A stretch of DNA of 10,369 nucleotides, taken from positions 1 to 10,369 of the forward strand of contig JAZKYO010000075.1 in NCBI GenBank assembly GCA_045612185.1, in the 5' to 3' direction. Shown one piece after another: positions 1 to 7,142 of the stretch (positions within the stretch are counted from its first letter, which is position 1; each line of letters begins with the position of its first letter). The notes below the pieces were generated by a model. That model was not told the DNA's origin. It worked only from the letters and a program-made list of their open reading frames with translations, and made no database searches. This stretch comes from RGIG8775 sp045612185 (GTDB lineage: Bacteria; Bacillota; Clostridia; Oscillospirales; CAG-272). The position numbers were made by a program, and so were the translations under genes.

Positions 1-77
1 CATTTATGCGCAGAAAAACGAGGTGTCTAACCGAGTTTTTCGTATTGCGTGGGTGTTGTTAGCACAATTCCTAAATC

Positions 78-134
78 GTGGGGGCGAAGCCTACCAGCCC
101 ACCGCAGGTGCGGCGAGGCGGCAAACTATAATTT
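78..134 (+). repeat. Repeat-like element, left copy (inverted relative to right copy)
   Basis: This intergenic stretch starts with GTGGGGGC (78-85) and ends with CGGCAAACTATAATTT (119-134). The same two blocks, with one mismatch (T/C) in the second, occur on the minus strand at the other end of the window (10367-10318). The distance between blocks is similar (57 versus 50 nt), but the middle differs. Here the middle holds a short GC-rich hairpin (CCGC-AGGT-GCGG, about 100-111). Shared ends around a variable hairpin core suggest a dispersed intergenic repeat or a small structured element. No gene is visible in 1-155. Confidence 0.45.
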
Positions 135-155
135 GTCGGCGCATTAATAAATTTT

Positions 156-185
156 AAGGAGCTGTCTCTTTTGAGACAGCTCCTT
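156..185 (-). terminator. Factor-independent terminator of the operon (possibly bidirectional)
   Basis: A perfect inverted repeat with 13-bp arms (AAGGAGCTGTCTC, 156-168, and its complement at 173-185) closes on a 4-nt loop. It lies 12 nt beyond the stop codon of the last gene. On the minus strand the stem is followed by TTAAAATTTATTAAT-type sequence, a weak U tract. On the plus strand it is followed by TATTGTTTTT, a better U tract. It can therefore end the operon and also block transcription entering from the left. The role as terminator is inferred from structure and position. Confidence 0.85.
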
Positions 186-197
186 TATTGTTTTTGG

Positions 198-2684
198 TTA
201 TTGAGCTGCGGGAACAGGCTCCCAAAGCGCTGTCAGGGTGACAGTCTTCTTTTCGGATTCCGCCAAGTTGGAAACTCTTTCTCCCGCGTCGTAAATTTCA
301 TCGTCAACGCTGGATTCCCAACCCGCAAAGGTATATCCGCTTCTTGTCGGCTTTCCTGCCAGGTTGAAGGATTCGCTTACAGATACCATTGTTCTGTTGC
401 TTACGCTTCCGCTTCCGCCGTTGAGATTGTACTTAAGGTCGTAGTGAGTAAGCTCCCACTCAGCCTCAAAGGTTACAGTCTCGTTCATAGCGATACCTGT
501 GAAGTCCGCGCCCGAGAAGGTCTCGCCGGGCAGGTATACGTCATTGTCAAAGTCGCATCTCCAATAATCAAGCTTGTAGTAGTCCTTTGTAGCGTTGGGC
601 AATGTAAAGCTTGTGTAGTAGTCGTAAGTAGCGTCATTGGCGCTGGTATATCCGCCGTTGGTATCGTACTCAACCGAGTAAATCAGTTCTTTCCATACGG
701 GATACAAATTTACGGTCTTGCTGCCGCTTTGAATAGCCGTATCGTAAAGCGAGTTGATGTCCGATTTGCTGAAGTGATCCACGTCATAAGAAGCCGTACC
801 CGCGTTGCTTGTCTTAGACCATCCCGCGATACCGTAACCGACCTTGGTCGGGAATACGAAGTTGCAGGAGTACGCGCTGCCGTATTCAAGCGTCTTTGTC
901 GTGGTCTTTCCGCTGTCTGCGCCCGTATTATTGAACACGATACTGAAGGTATCGGGCTCCCAAACCGCGTAGTATATAACTACTCCGCCGTTCTTATTGG
1001 TAAGGTTAATTACAGAGTCGTGGGGCTGTACTTCTGCCCTTTTTGCGGTCTTGCTGGTTGACCAACCAACGAAGGACGCTCCGTGCTTGGTGGGCACTGC
1101 GCTTGTAACGAAGCCTGCGGTTCCGTATCTGAGAACCGTATCGGCAGGCGCGTTTGTACCGCCGTTGGCGTCATATCTGATAGAATACTTGTTAGCGTCC
1201 CAGATAGCGTACAGGCGAACTGTTTCGCCGTAGTTGGAGCTAAGCTTGTTAACGTTCTGCTTGTTGGCGTACTGAGAGGTTGAGGCGCTTGACTGAGTAG
1301 ACCAACCGAGGTAGGTCTCTCCAACCTTTGACGCAGGCTTATAGTCGAACATTGTAACGTTCTCGAAATAGCCTACGTTCTTAAGCTCATGAAGCTTTGT
1401 GCTGCCGTCCCAGAACTCAACATTATAAACGTCCATGCGCCAGATGGCGAAAAGCTCTACGGTGCCGCCTTCCAATGGGGTAAGCTCGGCAAAGGGGGTG
1501 TTGGGAAGCACCTTAATTTCGCCGTTTGGGCTAAGGCCCCAGCCTATAAAGTCAAAGCCTTCCCTTGTTAAGTAAGAGGAGTTGGGGGTAAAGCTTTCGG
1601 TAAATCTGAGGGTTCTGTTGGAGATACTGCCCGTACCGCCGTTTGCGTTGAACTTAACCGTATACTTATGCTCGGTCCAATCGGCGTGTGCCTTAGCGTT
1701 GCAGACCGCCTTGTACCCGGAAGTCATATAAGGCTGTCCCACCTCTTTTCCGTTGCCGTCAACGACCCAGCCGTTAAAGGTAAAACCCTTCTTTTCGGGC
1801 GTGTAAAAAGATACGTTTACAGTCTCTCCGGTTTTTTCTTCAAGAACGTAGACGTTCTTTTTTCTGCAATCGGAGTCGAAGGTGGACGTTCCGTTTTTAA
1901 ACGAACCGCCGCGGGGGTCAAAAACCAGTGAGATCTGGTCGTCGGTCTTACCCGATTCGGGGAAAATGTAATTCTGATACTGACTCCATTTCCCGTCGGT
2001 GATTACCATATTGTAATATGCCTGAGGAACGAAATAGTCCCAAGAGCCCGCCTTAAGCATATTGCTGACCGCGGGGATTCCATCGTCGCAAGCAAGGTGA
2101 ATGGTATCGACGTTTGTAAAATACGCAAGGTCGGCAACGTCAGCCGTCTCACCGGTTACGGTAACCTCGGAAATCTGAGAAATTTCATCGGAGGTAAGCT
2201 TGGCGTCCTCAATCAATTTCTTGTACTGAGTTTTGACGATGTTCTCTACGTCAGCCGATCTGTAACCGACCGAAAAGGGAACTTCAAGAATAACCGATCT
2301 GTCAATGGGGCTCTTGATGGCAACAGTACCCGATCCGATACCCTTTGCCATAAGTTTTTTTGTTTTCTCGTCGTAGAAAAGCACTCCCTCGCAGTCTTCT
2401 TCCGAAAGCTTTCCGTCCGCGTCGTATGCTTTTACGGTTATTTTAATGTCCTCGTTTAATATCCAAAAGGGCTTGTATCCGATTTCGGAAACTATCTGAT
2501 TGATGGTTACATCCTCACCAATCTTAAGGTTACAGCATGCGGGAGCTTCTTCAACAAACGTGGGTGCGGAGGTTGTTCCGTACCATAAGCCGATGAAAGC
2601 TCCAAGTGCGGCAAATGCCAGGAAAAACGCCAGAGTAAGTATAAGGGCGCGCTTGAAAGCTAATGATTTAAAAAAGGTTTTCAT
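198..2684 (-). CDS. Membrane-anchored surface protein with seven InlB B-type repeats
   Basis: This 828-aa protein is the last gene of the operon. A short basic N-terminus (Lys3, Lys6, Lys11, Arg12) precedes one hydrophobic helix (about 13-35) that reads as an uncleaved signal anchor, which would place the remainder outside the membrane. Residues 50-140 look like a bacterial Ig-like (Big_2-type) domain, with a GSGTVAI segment at 117-123. Residues 145-245 are unassigned and have a faint leucine-rich-repeat flavour. Residues 251-821 are seven tandem Listeria-Bacteroides/InlB B-type repeats of about 77-86 aa. Each opens with a beta strand plus an N-G-G-like turn, has a G-(W/Y)-type core, and ends in a tryptophan strand such as LFAIW, LYAIW, YYAVW, LYPVW or LTALW. 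Approximate bounds are 251-336, 339-415, 418-495, 498-575, 578-664, 667-743 and 746-821. There is no LPXTG motif or C-terminal anchor. The start is set by AAGGAGG 7 nt upstream, which overlaps the stop of the GAP1-like gene. Role unknown: adhesin, envelope sensor or ligand binder. Confidence 0.9.
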   Translation of the reverse strand: MKTFFKSLAFKRALILTLAFFLAFAALGAFIGLWYGTTSAPTFVEEAPACCNLKIGEDVTINQIVSEIGYKPFWILNEDIKITVKAYDADGKLSEEDCEGVLFYDEKTKKLMAKGIGSGTVAIKSPIDRSVILEVPFSVGYRSADVENIVKTQYKKLIEDAKLTSDEISQISEVTVTGETADVADLAYFTNVDTIHLACDDGIPAVSNMLKAGSWDYFVPQAYYNMVITDGKWSQYQNYIFPESGKTDDQISLVFDPRGGSFKNGTSTFDSDCRKKNVYVLEEKTGETVNVSFYTPEKKGFTFNGWVVDGNGKEVGQPYMTSGYKAVCNAKAHADWTEHKYTVKFNANGGTGSISNRTLRFTESFTPNSSYLTREGFDFIGWGLSPNGEIKVLPNTPFAELTPLEGGTVELFAIWRMDVYNVEFWDGSTKLHELKNVGYFENVTMFDYKPASKVGETYLGWSTQSSASTSQYANKQNVNKLSSNYGETVRLYAIWDANKYSIRYDANGGTNAPADTVLRYGTAGFVTSAVPTKHGASFVGWSTSKTAKRAEVQPHDSVINLTNKNGGVVIYYAVWEPDTFSIVFNNTGADSGKTTTKTLEYGSAYSCNFVFPTKVGYGIAGWSKTSNAGTASYDVDHFSKSDINSLYDTAIQSGSKTVNLYPVWKELIYSVEYDTNGGYTSANDATYDYYTSFTLPNATKDYYKLDYWRCDFDNDVYLPGETFSGADFTGIAMNETVTFEAEWELTHYDLKYNLNGGSGSVSNRTMVSVSESFNLAGKPTRSGYTFAGWESSVDDEIYDAGERVSNLAESEKKTVTLTALWEPVPAAQ

Positions 2685-2691
2685 CTTTGCG

Positions 2692-2698
2692 CCTCCTT
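2692..2698 (-). promoter_or_regulatory. Shine-Dalgarno site overlapping the upstream stop codon
   Basis: AAGGAGG on the minus strand sits 7 nt before the ATG of the repeat-protein gene. It overlaps the TAA of the GAP1-like gene (2697-2699). The two genes are 12 nt apart. This arrangement favours translational coupling and ties the surface protein to the GTPase module. Confidence 0.8.
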
Positions 2699-5081
2699 AT
2701 ATGAACATTCCGAGAAGACCGATACTTCCGTAGAAGGCGAGAAGCATAGCGCCTATAAAGATAGCGGTCTCTATACCGGTTACGATATTTCTGAGAACTG
2801 TTTTACGTCCGTTATTGAATATAAACAGAAGTACGGAGGAAATTGCCGCCACGATGGGGAGCAGCATCCAGTCGGATACCAACGAGCTGTGACCCTTCAT
2901 AACCGCGCCCGCGCAAATTCCTGAGCAGATTATCATTACTATAAAGGCGCCGATGCCCCAAGCGGCAATATTTACGTAGGGCAGGATAACATCCCAGATC
3001 GAGGTTTTTTCTACGTCCTCGCCGTGAAACAATTCCTGAACCTTGCGCGCAAGCTCCTCGCGCTTGGACTCCTTGTGGTCAAGAGCGACCGGCTTCATTT
3101 CGCCGACCTTTCTCTTGTCGCTTTCCGAAAGGGTATCGTAAGCGCCCTTAACGAATTCCCAACGGGCGTTGAGGAATCTCTCCTCTACCAGACCCTCGTT
3201 TTTAAGTCTGTAAAGGTAGGTAGCAATCTGTTTGTACTGATTGTCGTTATTGAGCATGTTGAATATTCTTGTGTAGCTTTCGCGTATATCCTCGTCCTTA
3301 TGGAGCTGAGGCGCAACGTAGTCAATATCCAACAGCTTGCCTTCAACTATTTCCTTAAGACCGATATAGTCGCTGTTTACAAGCACCTTTTCCATATCGA
3401 TAAGCTGGCTTATGCTGAAGTGGTCAAGGGTGTCCTTGATCCAACGGGTCCACTCGGGAAGGATTTCTCCGTCGCCCGTGTCGCAAAGGAAGTAAGAGAA
3501 GTCGTTGATGTCAAGCAAACCGAGGTTGTTGATATCGCCCATCTTACGGTGGATATCAAACACGCAAAGTATCTGCTCCATGGGGGTGAGCTTAAGCTCG
3601 TTTATCATTCTTCTGATACCCTTTATACGGATGTGGGTATGAGGAGAGCAATCGCCCATAGAGGTAATATAGCAAGAAGTTGCGAGAATAGCGCAAAGAA
3701 GGTGTCTTACCTCTTGATTGGCAACCTTGCCCGCGATAGAGAACAGCTCTTCTCCCGAGTCGCTTTCGCCGGTATTGTTAAGCACCGCAAAGCAATTTGC
3801 TATATCAAAGTACTCAACCGCATACTTTATAAGATCCTCACAGTTGTAGATGTTGGGGTCTTTGACAAGGTGGTTGGCAAGAAGTGTGAAAACGTCCTTG
3901 CGCGCGCCGTAATCCTGATTCCCGAAAAGCGCCTCGGGCGCGTTTTTAATGCAATCTCTCTTAACCGCGATGTCTTCAAGCGCCGCACGCTCGCCCTCGC
4001 TGAGGTTTCCGCTCTGCGCCAGGAGATACTTAAGGTACAGAAGCGAGTCAGCCTCGTTGAAGGTGCCCATGGGAGAGTTGTAGGCGTCAAGCATATTCTG
4101 TCTCTTTTCAAGAGAAAGAAGCTCGGCGTTTCCGTGTCTCCAGAAGTGTCTTGCGGCTCCGAGGAAGGCGTTTTTCTGAACCTTGTCGGTTCCGTCGCCC
4201 ATGCCTGCGGCTACAAGTCCCTCGGCGGTCTTATCGTCGGGAGTAAGGGTAAATCTGAAGAGAAGCGCAAGTCTCTCAAGCATCTTAAGGTCAACGTTGC
4301 CCTTGTTATCGAAGGCGCCTGCCATAAGCTGAGCCATTGCGTCCATGTGACTCTTGCTGTCAAGGCAGAAGTCGTTTACCACCTTAGCGAACTCGCTAAG
4401 CTCAGCCTTGTAGTTGTGAGAGGGCTCGTCGGTATCAACGTCAAATACGTAATACGCGGGGGAGCTGGGGTCTGCGTTGCCCGCCTTGGTGAAGAACACC
4501 TTAATGTTTGCGGGAAGTGTCTTACCCGATTCGGTAACGATGCTGATAGCGGAATCGGGGATAGAGGACGCGCCCGTGCTGAAGCCGATTCGCTTTGCGA
4601 AGTCAGCGGGGAACATATAGTTGATAGCTCTGATGCAGTCAAGAGCGACCGCTTCGCTTTCAACGAGAATTACCAGCTTTTTGTTGCCAAAGAGCAGGGC
4701 GTCGAGAATGGGAGCGAGAAGCTCGGGGAAATAGTCGTATTCCACTGTGGTGTCGGGAGCGGGAAGCTCACCCTCGGGAATATCCTCGGAGTTAAGCACG
4801 TCGTACTTACCCCATTTGCCAACGTAGCAGGAGGGCTTTTCGGGAAGGTCTCCTATGCCGCCCTTGATTCCCACAACCGTACCTTCCGAAATGGAAGCTC
4901 CGTCACTTGGAACGGTACTCATGCAAACAAACTCGTCGTTGCCGACGACGGCGTAGGTAAACTCGTTGCCCACAAGACCGTTACGCATTGCGTCAAACAG
5001 CTTTTCGTCGGTTTTTGTTGCGTTTTTGCTGATGTTCCATCTCCACTGACCTATATTATGATCATACTGAAAACGTATCAA
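2697..5081 (-). CDS. GAP1-like (GTPase-associated protein 1) protein with three C-terminal membrane helices
   Basis: This 794-aa protein lies directly downstream of the GTPase gene. Its first ~220 residues fit the GAP1-N2 family by eye. It opens with FQYDHNIGQW (4-13), and residues 118-172 combine an LLAPILDALL helix, a VILVES strand, a helix with DCIRAINYMFP, and a KRIGFSTG motif that corresponds to the family's 'LP..lR..LtFSTy' signature. Residues 225-690 are alpha-helical and probably cover the GAP1 middle/C regions, ending in a charged juxtamembrane helix (about 672-690). Three hydrophobic helices follow: about 701-726, 738-757 and 766-793. The protein is therefore expected to be cytoplasmic but tethered to the membrane. 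GAP1 proteins are known only as partners of conflict-system GTPases; their biochemical action is not established. The start codon is TTG with a good Shine-Dalgarno sequence; the next in-frame Met (residue 32) would remove the conserved opening strand. Alternatively the helices could be a membrane-damaging effector. Confidence 0.8.
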   Translation of the reverse strand: MIRFQYDHNIGQWRWNISKNATKTDEKLFDAMRNGLVGNEFTYAVVGNDEFVCMSTVPSDGASISEGTVVGIKGGIGDLPEKPSCYVGKWGKYDVLNSEDIPEGELPAPDTTVEYDYFPELLAPILDALLFGNKKLVILVESEAVALDCIRAINYMFPADFAKRIGFSTGASSIPDSAISIVTESGKTLPANIKVFFTKAGNADPSSPAYYVFDVDTDEPSHNYKAELSEFAKVVNDFCLDSKSHMDAMAQLMAGAFDNKGNVDLKMLERLALLFRFTLTPDDKTAEGLVAAGMGDGTDKVQKNAFLGAARHFWRHGNAELLSLEKRQNMLDAYNSPMGTFNEADSLLYLKYLLAQSGNLSEGERAALEDIAVKRDCIKNAPEALFGNQDYGARKDVFTLLANHLVKDPNIYNCEDLIKYAVEYFDIANCFAVLNNTGESDSGEELFSIAGKVANQEVRHLLCAILATSCYITSMGDCSPHTHIRIKGIRRMINELKLTPMEQILCVFDIHRKMGDINNLGLLDINDFSYFLCDTGDGEILPEWTRWIKDTLDHFSISQLIDMEKVLVNSDYIGLKEIVEGKLLDIDYVAPQLHKDEDIRESYTRIFNMLNNDNQYKQIATYLYRLKNEGLVEERFLNARWEFVKGAYDTLSESDKRKVGEMKPVALDHKESKREELARKVQELFHGEDVEKTSIWDVILPYVNIAAWGIGAFIVMIICSGICAGAVMKGHSSLVSDWMLLPIVAAISSVLLFIFNNGRKTVLRNIVTGIETAIFIGAMLLAFYGSIGLLGMFI

Positions 5082-5088
5082 AATTCTT

Positions 5089-5095
5089 ACCTCCC
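5089..5095 (-). promoter_or_regulatory. Shine-Dalgarno site supporting a TTG start
   Basis: The minus strand reads GGGAGGT, with 8 nt between GGAGG and the TTG at 5081-5079. An ATG lies just upstream (overlapping the GTPase stop as TAATG) but is out of frame. No in-frame ATG exists before codon 32. The site therefore decides in favour of the TTG start. Confidence 0.75.
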
Positions 5096-5096
5096 A

Positions 5097-7112
5097 TTAC
5101 GAAATAAGACCGAACTGCTTCATCATCCAGACGAAGGGAAGCTCAAGGTGCTTAGAGGAGCATTCAAAGTAAACGTTACCGGGGGCGTTGAGACTCTCTT
5201 CACGCTTATGAATACTGTCACAGAAATTAAACGAGGAAACTCCGAAGAACTTAACGTTCCTGTACTGTGTACCGAAGTCCGGGAACAGACCCGCCTGAAT
5301 GAGGTAGGACTTAATCTCCTCGCTGGAGAAGTCGATTTCTCTCTCAAGCTCACTGCCCGTATATCTTCTCAGCTTGCCGAAATAGTCTGTCTTAAGGCAG
5401 CGGCAGTTTGCGTCAAAATGCTTTTCAAGGTTGTCCATCTTGGTAACGATAACCGCGATGGGACAGCTGTTGTTAAGCTCGGCGTTGCGGAGCATATTGA
5501 TAACGTTGTTGTTACCGTTTGCGTCCGACTCACCGTTTATAATACAGAACACGCCGATGGGACGGGTGTTTGCGATATCTCTTATCTGCATTCTGCTTTG
5601 CGCATCCTCTCCCGCTACGTCGTAGAAGGAAACGTAGGCTTTTTTGTTAACCTCGGCGATAAAGGGATATCTTGTATAGTCACCTGTAGACGTAGGTCCA
5701 ACGTAGTAAGGCGAGGGAAGAAGGGTAATTCTTCTTGCGATATATTGGCTTTCAAGGTCAGCCCAGCTTCTCTTGGTAGCCTCGTAGCGTCTCTCTCTTG
5801 GGTTTATGGAGCGCGCCGCCTCAACCTGCTCGACAACCGCCGTCTGTATGTCTATACCGAAGGGCTTAAGTCCGTTGGCGGTAGACGTCATGGGCATAGA
5901 AGCCTGTCTGGACGTACCCGTGATGCCGAAGAATCTCGAAATATAGGTAGACTTACCCGCACGCGCCGAGCCCACGAAGGCTATTTTGAACTCTTGGTGC
6001 GCCATAAAGTCGGCGGGGAAGAGACGGAGAAAGTTAACGTCAAAACGTCCCATATCTTCGGTGTTGTTTTCCTCGGGATTGTAAGGAATAAGGTCGTCAA
6101 CGCAGTACATGCAGTTCTTGTACTTGGCGATTTTTGAGGAATAAACGGTAGGAAGCATTGCGGTAGTGGGAACAAAGGGACGGCAAGGAGCGCCGCCGCT
6201 CTTGTACTTATCGTTTCCGCCGCCCGCCAAAGAAATTACGTTGTGGCAGTAGGGGCAGGAACGGTCACCGGTATCAACCAAGGCGTCGAATTTCTGAACG
6301 TGGTCAAGGGTATCGTTGCGCTTACAGTCAAGAATGTAGTACTTGTTAAGCTCGTCGTTTGTAAAGGCGAGCGAGAAAATGTGTCTGCTGTGCGCCTCGT
6401 CCTTAATGGGAAAGCCCACGCCGTATTCACCGTTTGGCTTGAAGGCAAGGGTAAATGTGCTGACGGTGTTGTGCTCTCTGTCCTCTTTAAGGCAGGGAAG
6501 GCGAGAGGAGTTGTGTACGAGAGACACCTTGATTCCCTCGGGTCTGTCCTTGCACACGAACCTGATGATAAGCGAATCGTCCTTTTTGGTCATGTAGTAA
6601 GAAATTTTCTTACGCTTTATGCAGTTGACTATGAAAACGAAGCGCGCTACGTTTTTGCCGTCCTTTATCATCTCGATAACGCCAACGCCCGAACGCTCCT
6701 CGGCGCGGTCGTCGATAACTATGGTGCAACCCGTCTGGTGGAAGTCCTTAAAGGTGTAAGTTCTGTTGTCGGCAGCCGACTTGAATCCGTTGCTGGACGG
6801 GTCAAGAAGCGGTCTGTAATCAACACCGCCCACTGCGAAAATTACGCGGACGCTGTCGTAAGGAAGCTCAGCGAGAGCCGCCTTGTTTTTCTGAGCATCG
6901 TTTTCCTGGGATATCGAGTTGTAAAGCTCAATGCGCTCAAGCCACTCGTAGGGCACGACTGTCAAAGAATAGGGAAGGTTTTTCTTTCTGTAATCGCGCT
7001 CAAAGTAAAGCTTAGGAGACTTGATATCACTCGCTCCGGCACTTCCGTCGACTACGCCCTGCTCAAGGTCGTAGTCGAAGTAGTATTCAGAAAAGTTATT
7101 TCCGTTTACCAT
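5097..7112 (-). CDS. Ras-like GTPase (double-GTPase 2-like) with split zinc knuckle
   Basis: This 671-aa predicted cytosolic protein is the likely switch of the system. The GTPase domain occupies roughly 373-670. It has a strand KIAFV then P-loop GSARAGKS (381-388, Lys387/Ser388), a G3 motif in FYDVAGED (D498, G501), a G4 motif TKMD (557-560) after the AVIV strand, and a plausible G5 at VSS (625-627). The D-x-A-G-E-D form and the long ~110-residue insert between G1 and G3 resemble the DO-GTPase2 family of bacterial conflict systems. Residues 1-280 are beta-rich and not recognised. Residues 286-289 (CPYC) and 334-337 (CMYC) form two CxxC knuckles about 44 residues apart, probably one zinc ribbon directly before the GTPase domain. 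There is no membrane segment. The ATG follows AGGAGG at a slightly short 4-nt spacing. The gene lies 30 nt after the TIR gene and 15 nt before the GAP1-like gene. GTP hydrolysis probably gates the partners; this is inference. Confidence 0.88.
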   Translation of the reverse strand: MVNGNNFSEYYFDYDLEQGVVDGSAGASDIKSPKLYFERDYRKKNLPYSLTVVPYEWLERIELYNSISQENDAQKNKAALAELPYDSVRVIFAVGGVDYRPLLDPSSNGFKSAADNRTYTFKDFHQTGCTIVIDDRAEERSGVGVIEMIKDGKNVARFVFIVNCIKRKKISYYMTKKDDSLIIRFVCKDRPEGIKVSLVHNSSRLPCLKEDREHNTVSTFTLAFKPNGEYGVGFPIKDEAHSRHIFSLAFTNDELNKYYILDCKRNDTLDHVQKFDALVDTGDRSCPYCHNVISLAGGGNDKYKSGGAPCRPFVPTTAMLPTVYSSKIAKYKNCMYCVDDLIPYNPEENNTEDMGRFDVNFLRLFPADFMAHQEFKIAFVGSARAGKSTYISRFFGITGTSRQASMPMTSTANGLKPFGIDIQTAVVEQVEAARSINPRERRYEATKRSWADLESQYIARRITLLPSPYYVGPTSTGDYTRYPFIAEVNKKAYVSFYDVAGEDAQSRMQIRDIANTRPIGVFCIINGESDANGNNNVINMLRNAELNNSCPIAVIVTKMDNLEKHFDANCRCLKTDYFGKLRRYTGSELEREIDFSSEEIKSYLIQAGLFPDFGTQYRNVKFFGVSSFNFCDSIHKREESLNAPGNVYFECSSKHLELPFVWMMKQFGLIS

Positions 7113-7142
7113 AATTCCTCCTAAAAATGTTTATATGTGATA

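Noticed and set aside
1..60. Possible RNA gene or hairpin near the left edge (aaaaacg...cgagttttt)
   Set aside because: The arms are not properly complementary (only a few A:T pairs), and no tRNA or known RNA pattern is visible.
171..1061. Plus-strand 296-codon open frame opposite the surface-protein gene
   Set aside because: It overlaps the terminator stem at its start and is antisense to the clearly repetitive InlB-type coding sequence.
251..2000. CRISPR-like or satellite repeats within the surface gene
   Set aside because: The repetition is protein-level (InlB B-type repeats of 77-86 aa) with diverged DNA. There are no short identical repeats with regular spacers.
3024..6137. Very long (1037-codon) plus-strand open frame opposite the GAP1-like and GTPase genes
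   Set aside because: It is antisense to two well-supported proteins with recognisable motifs. It spans their junction, and its translation is low-complexity with no domain pattern. It is explained by codon bias of the true genes.
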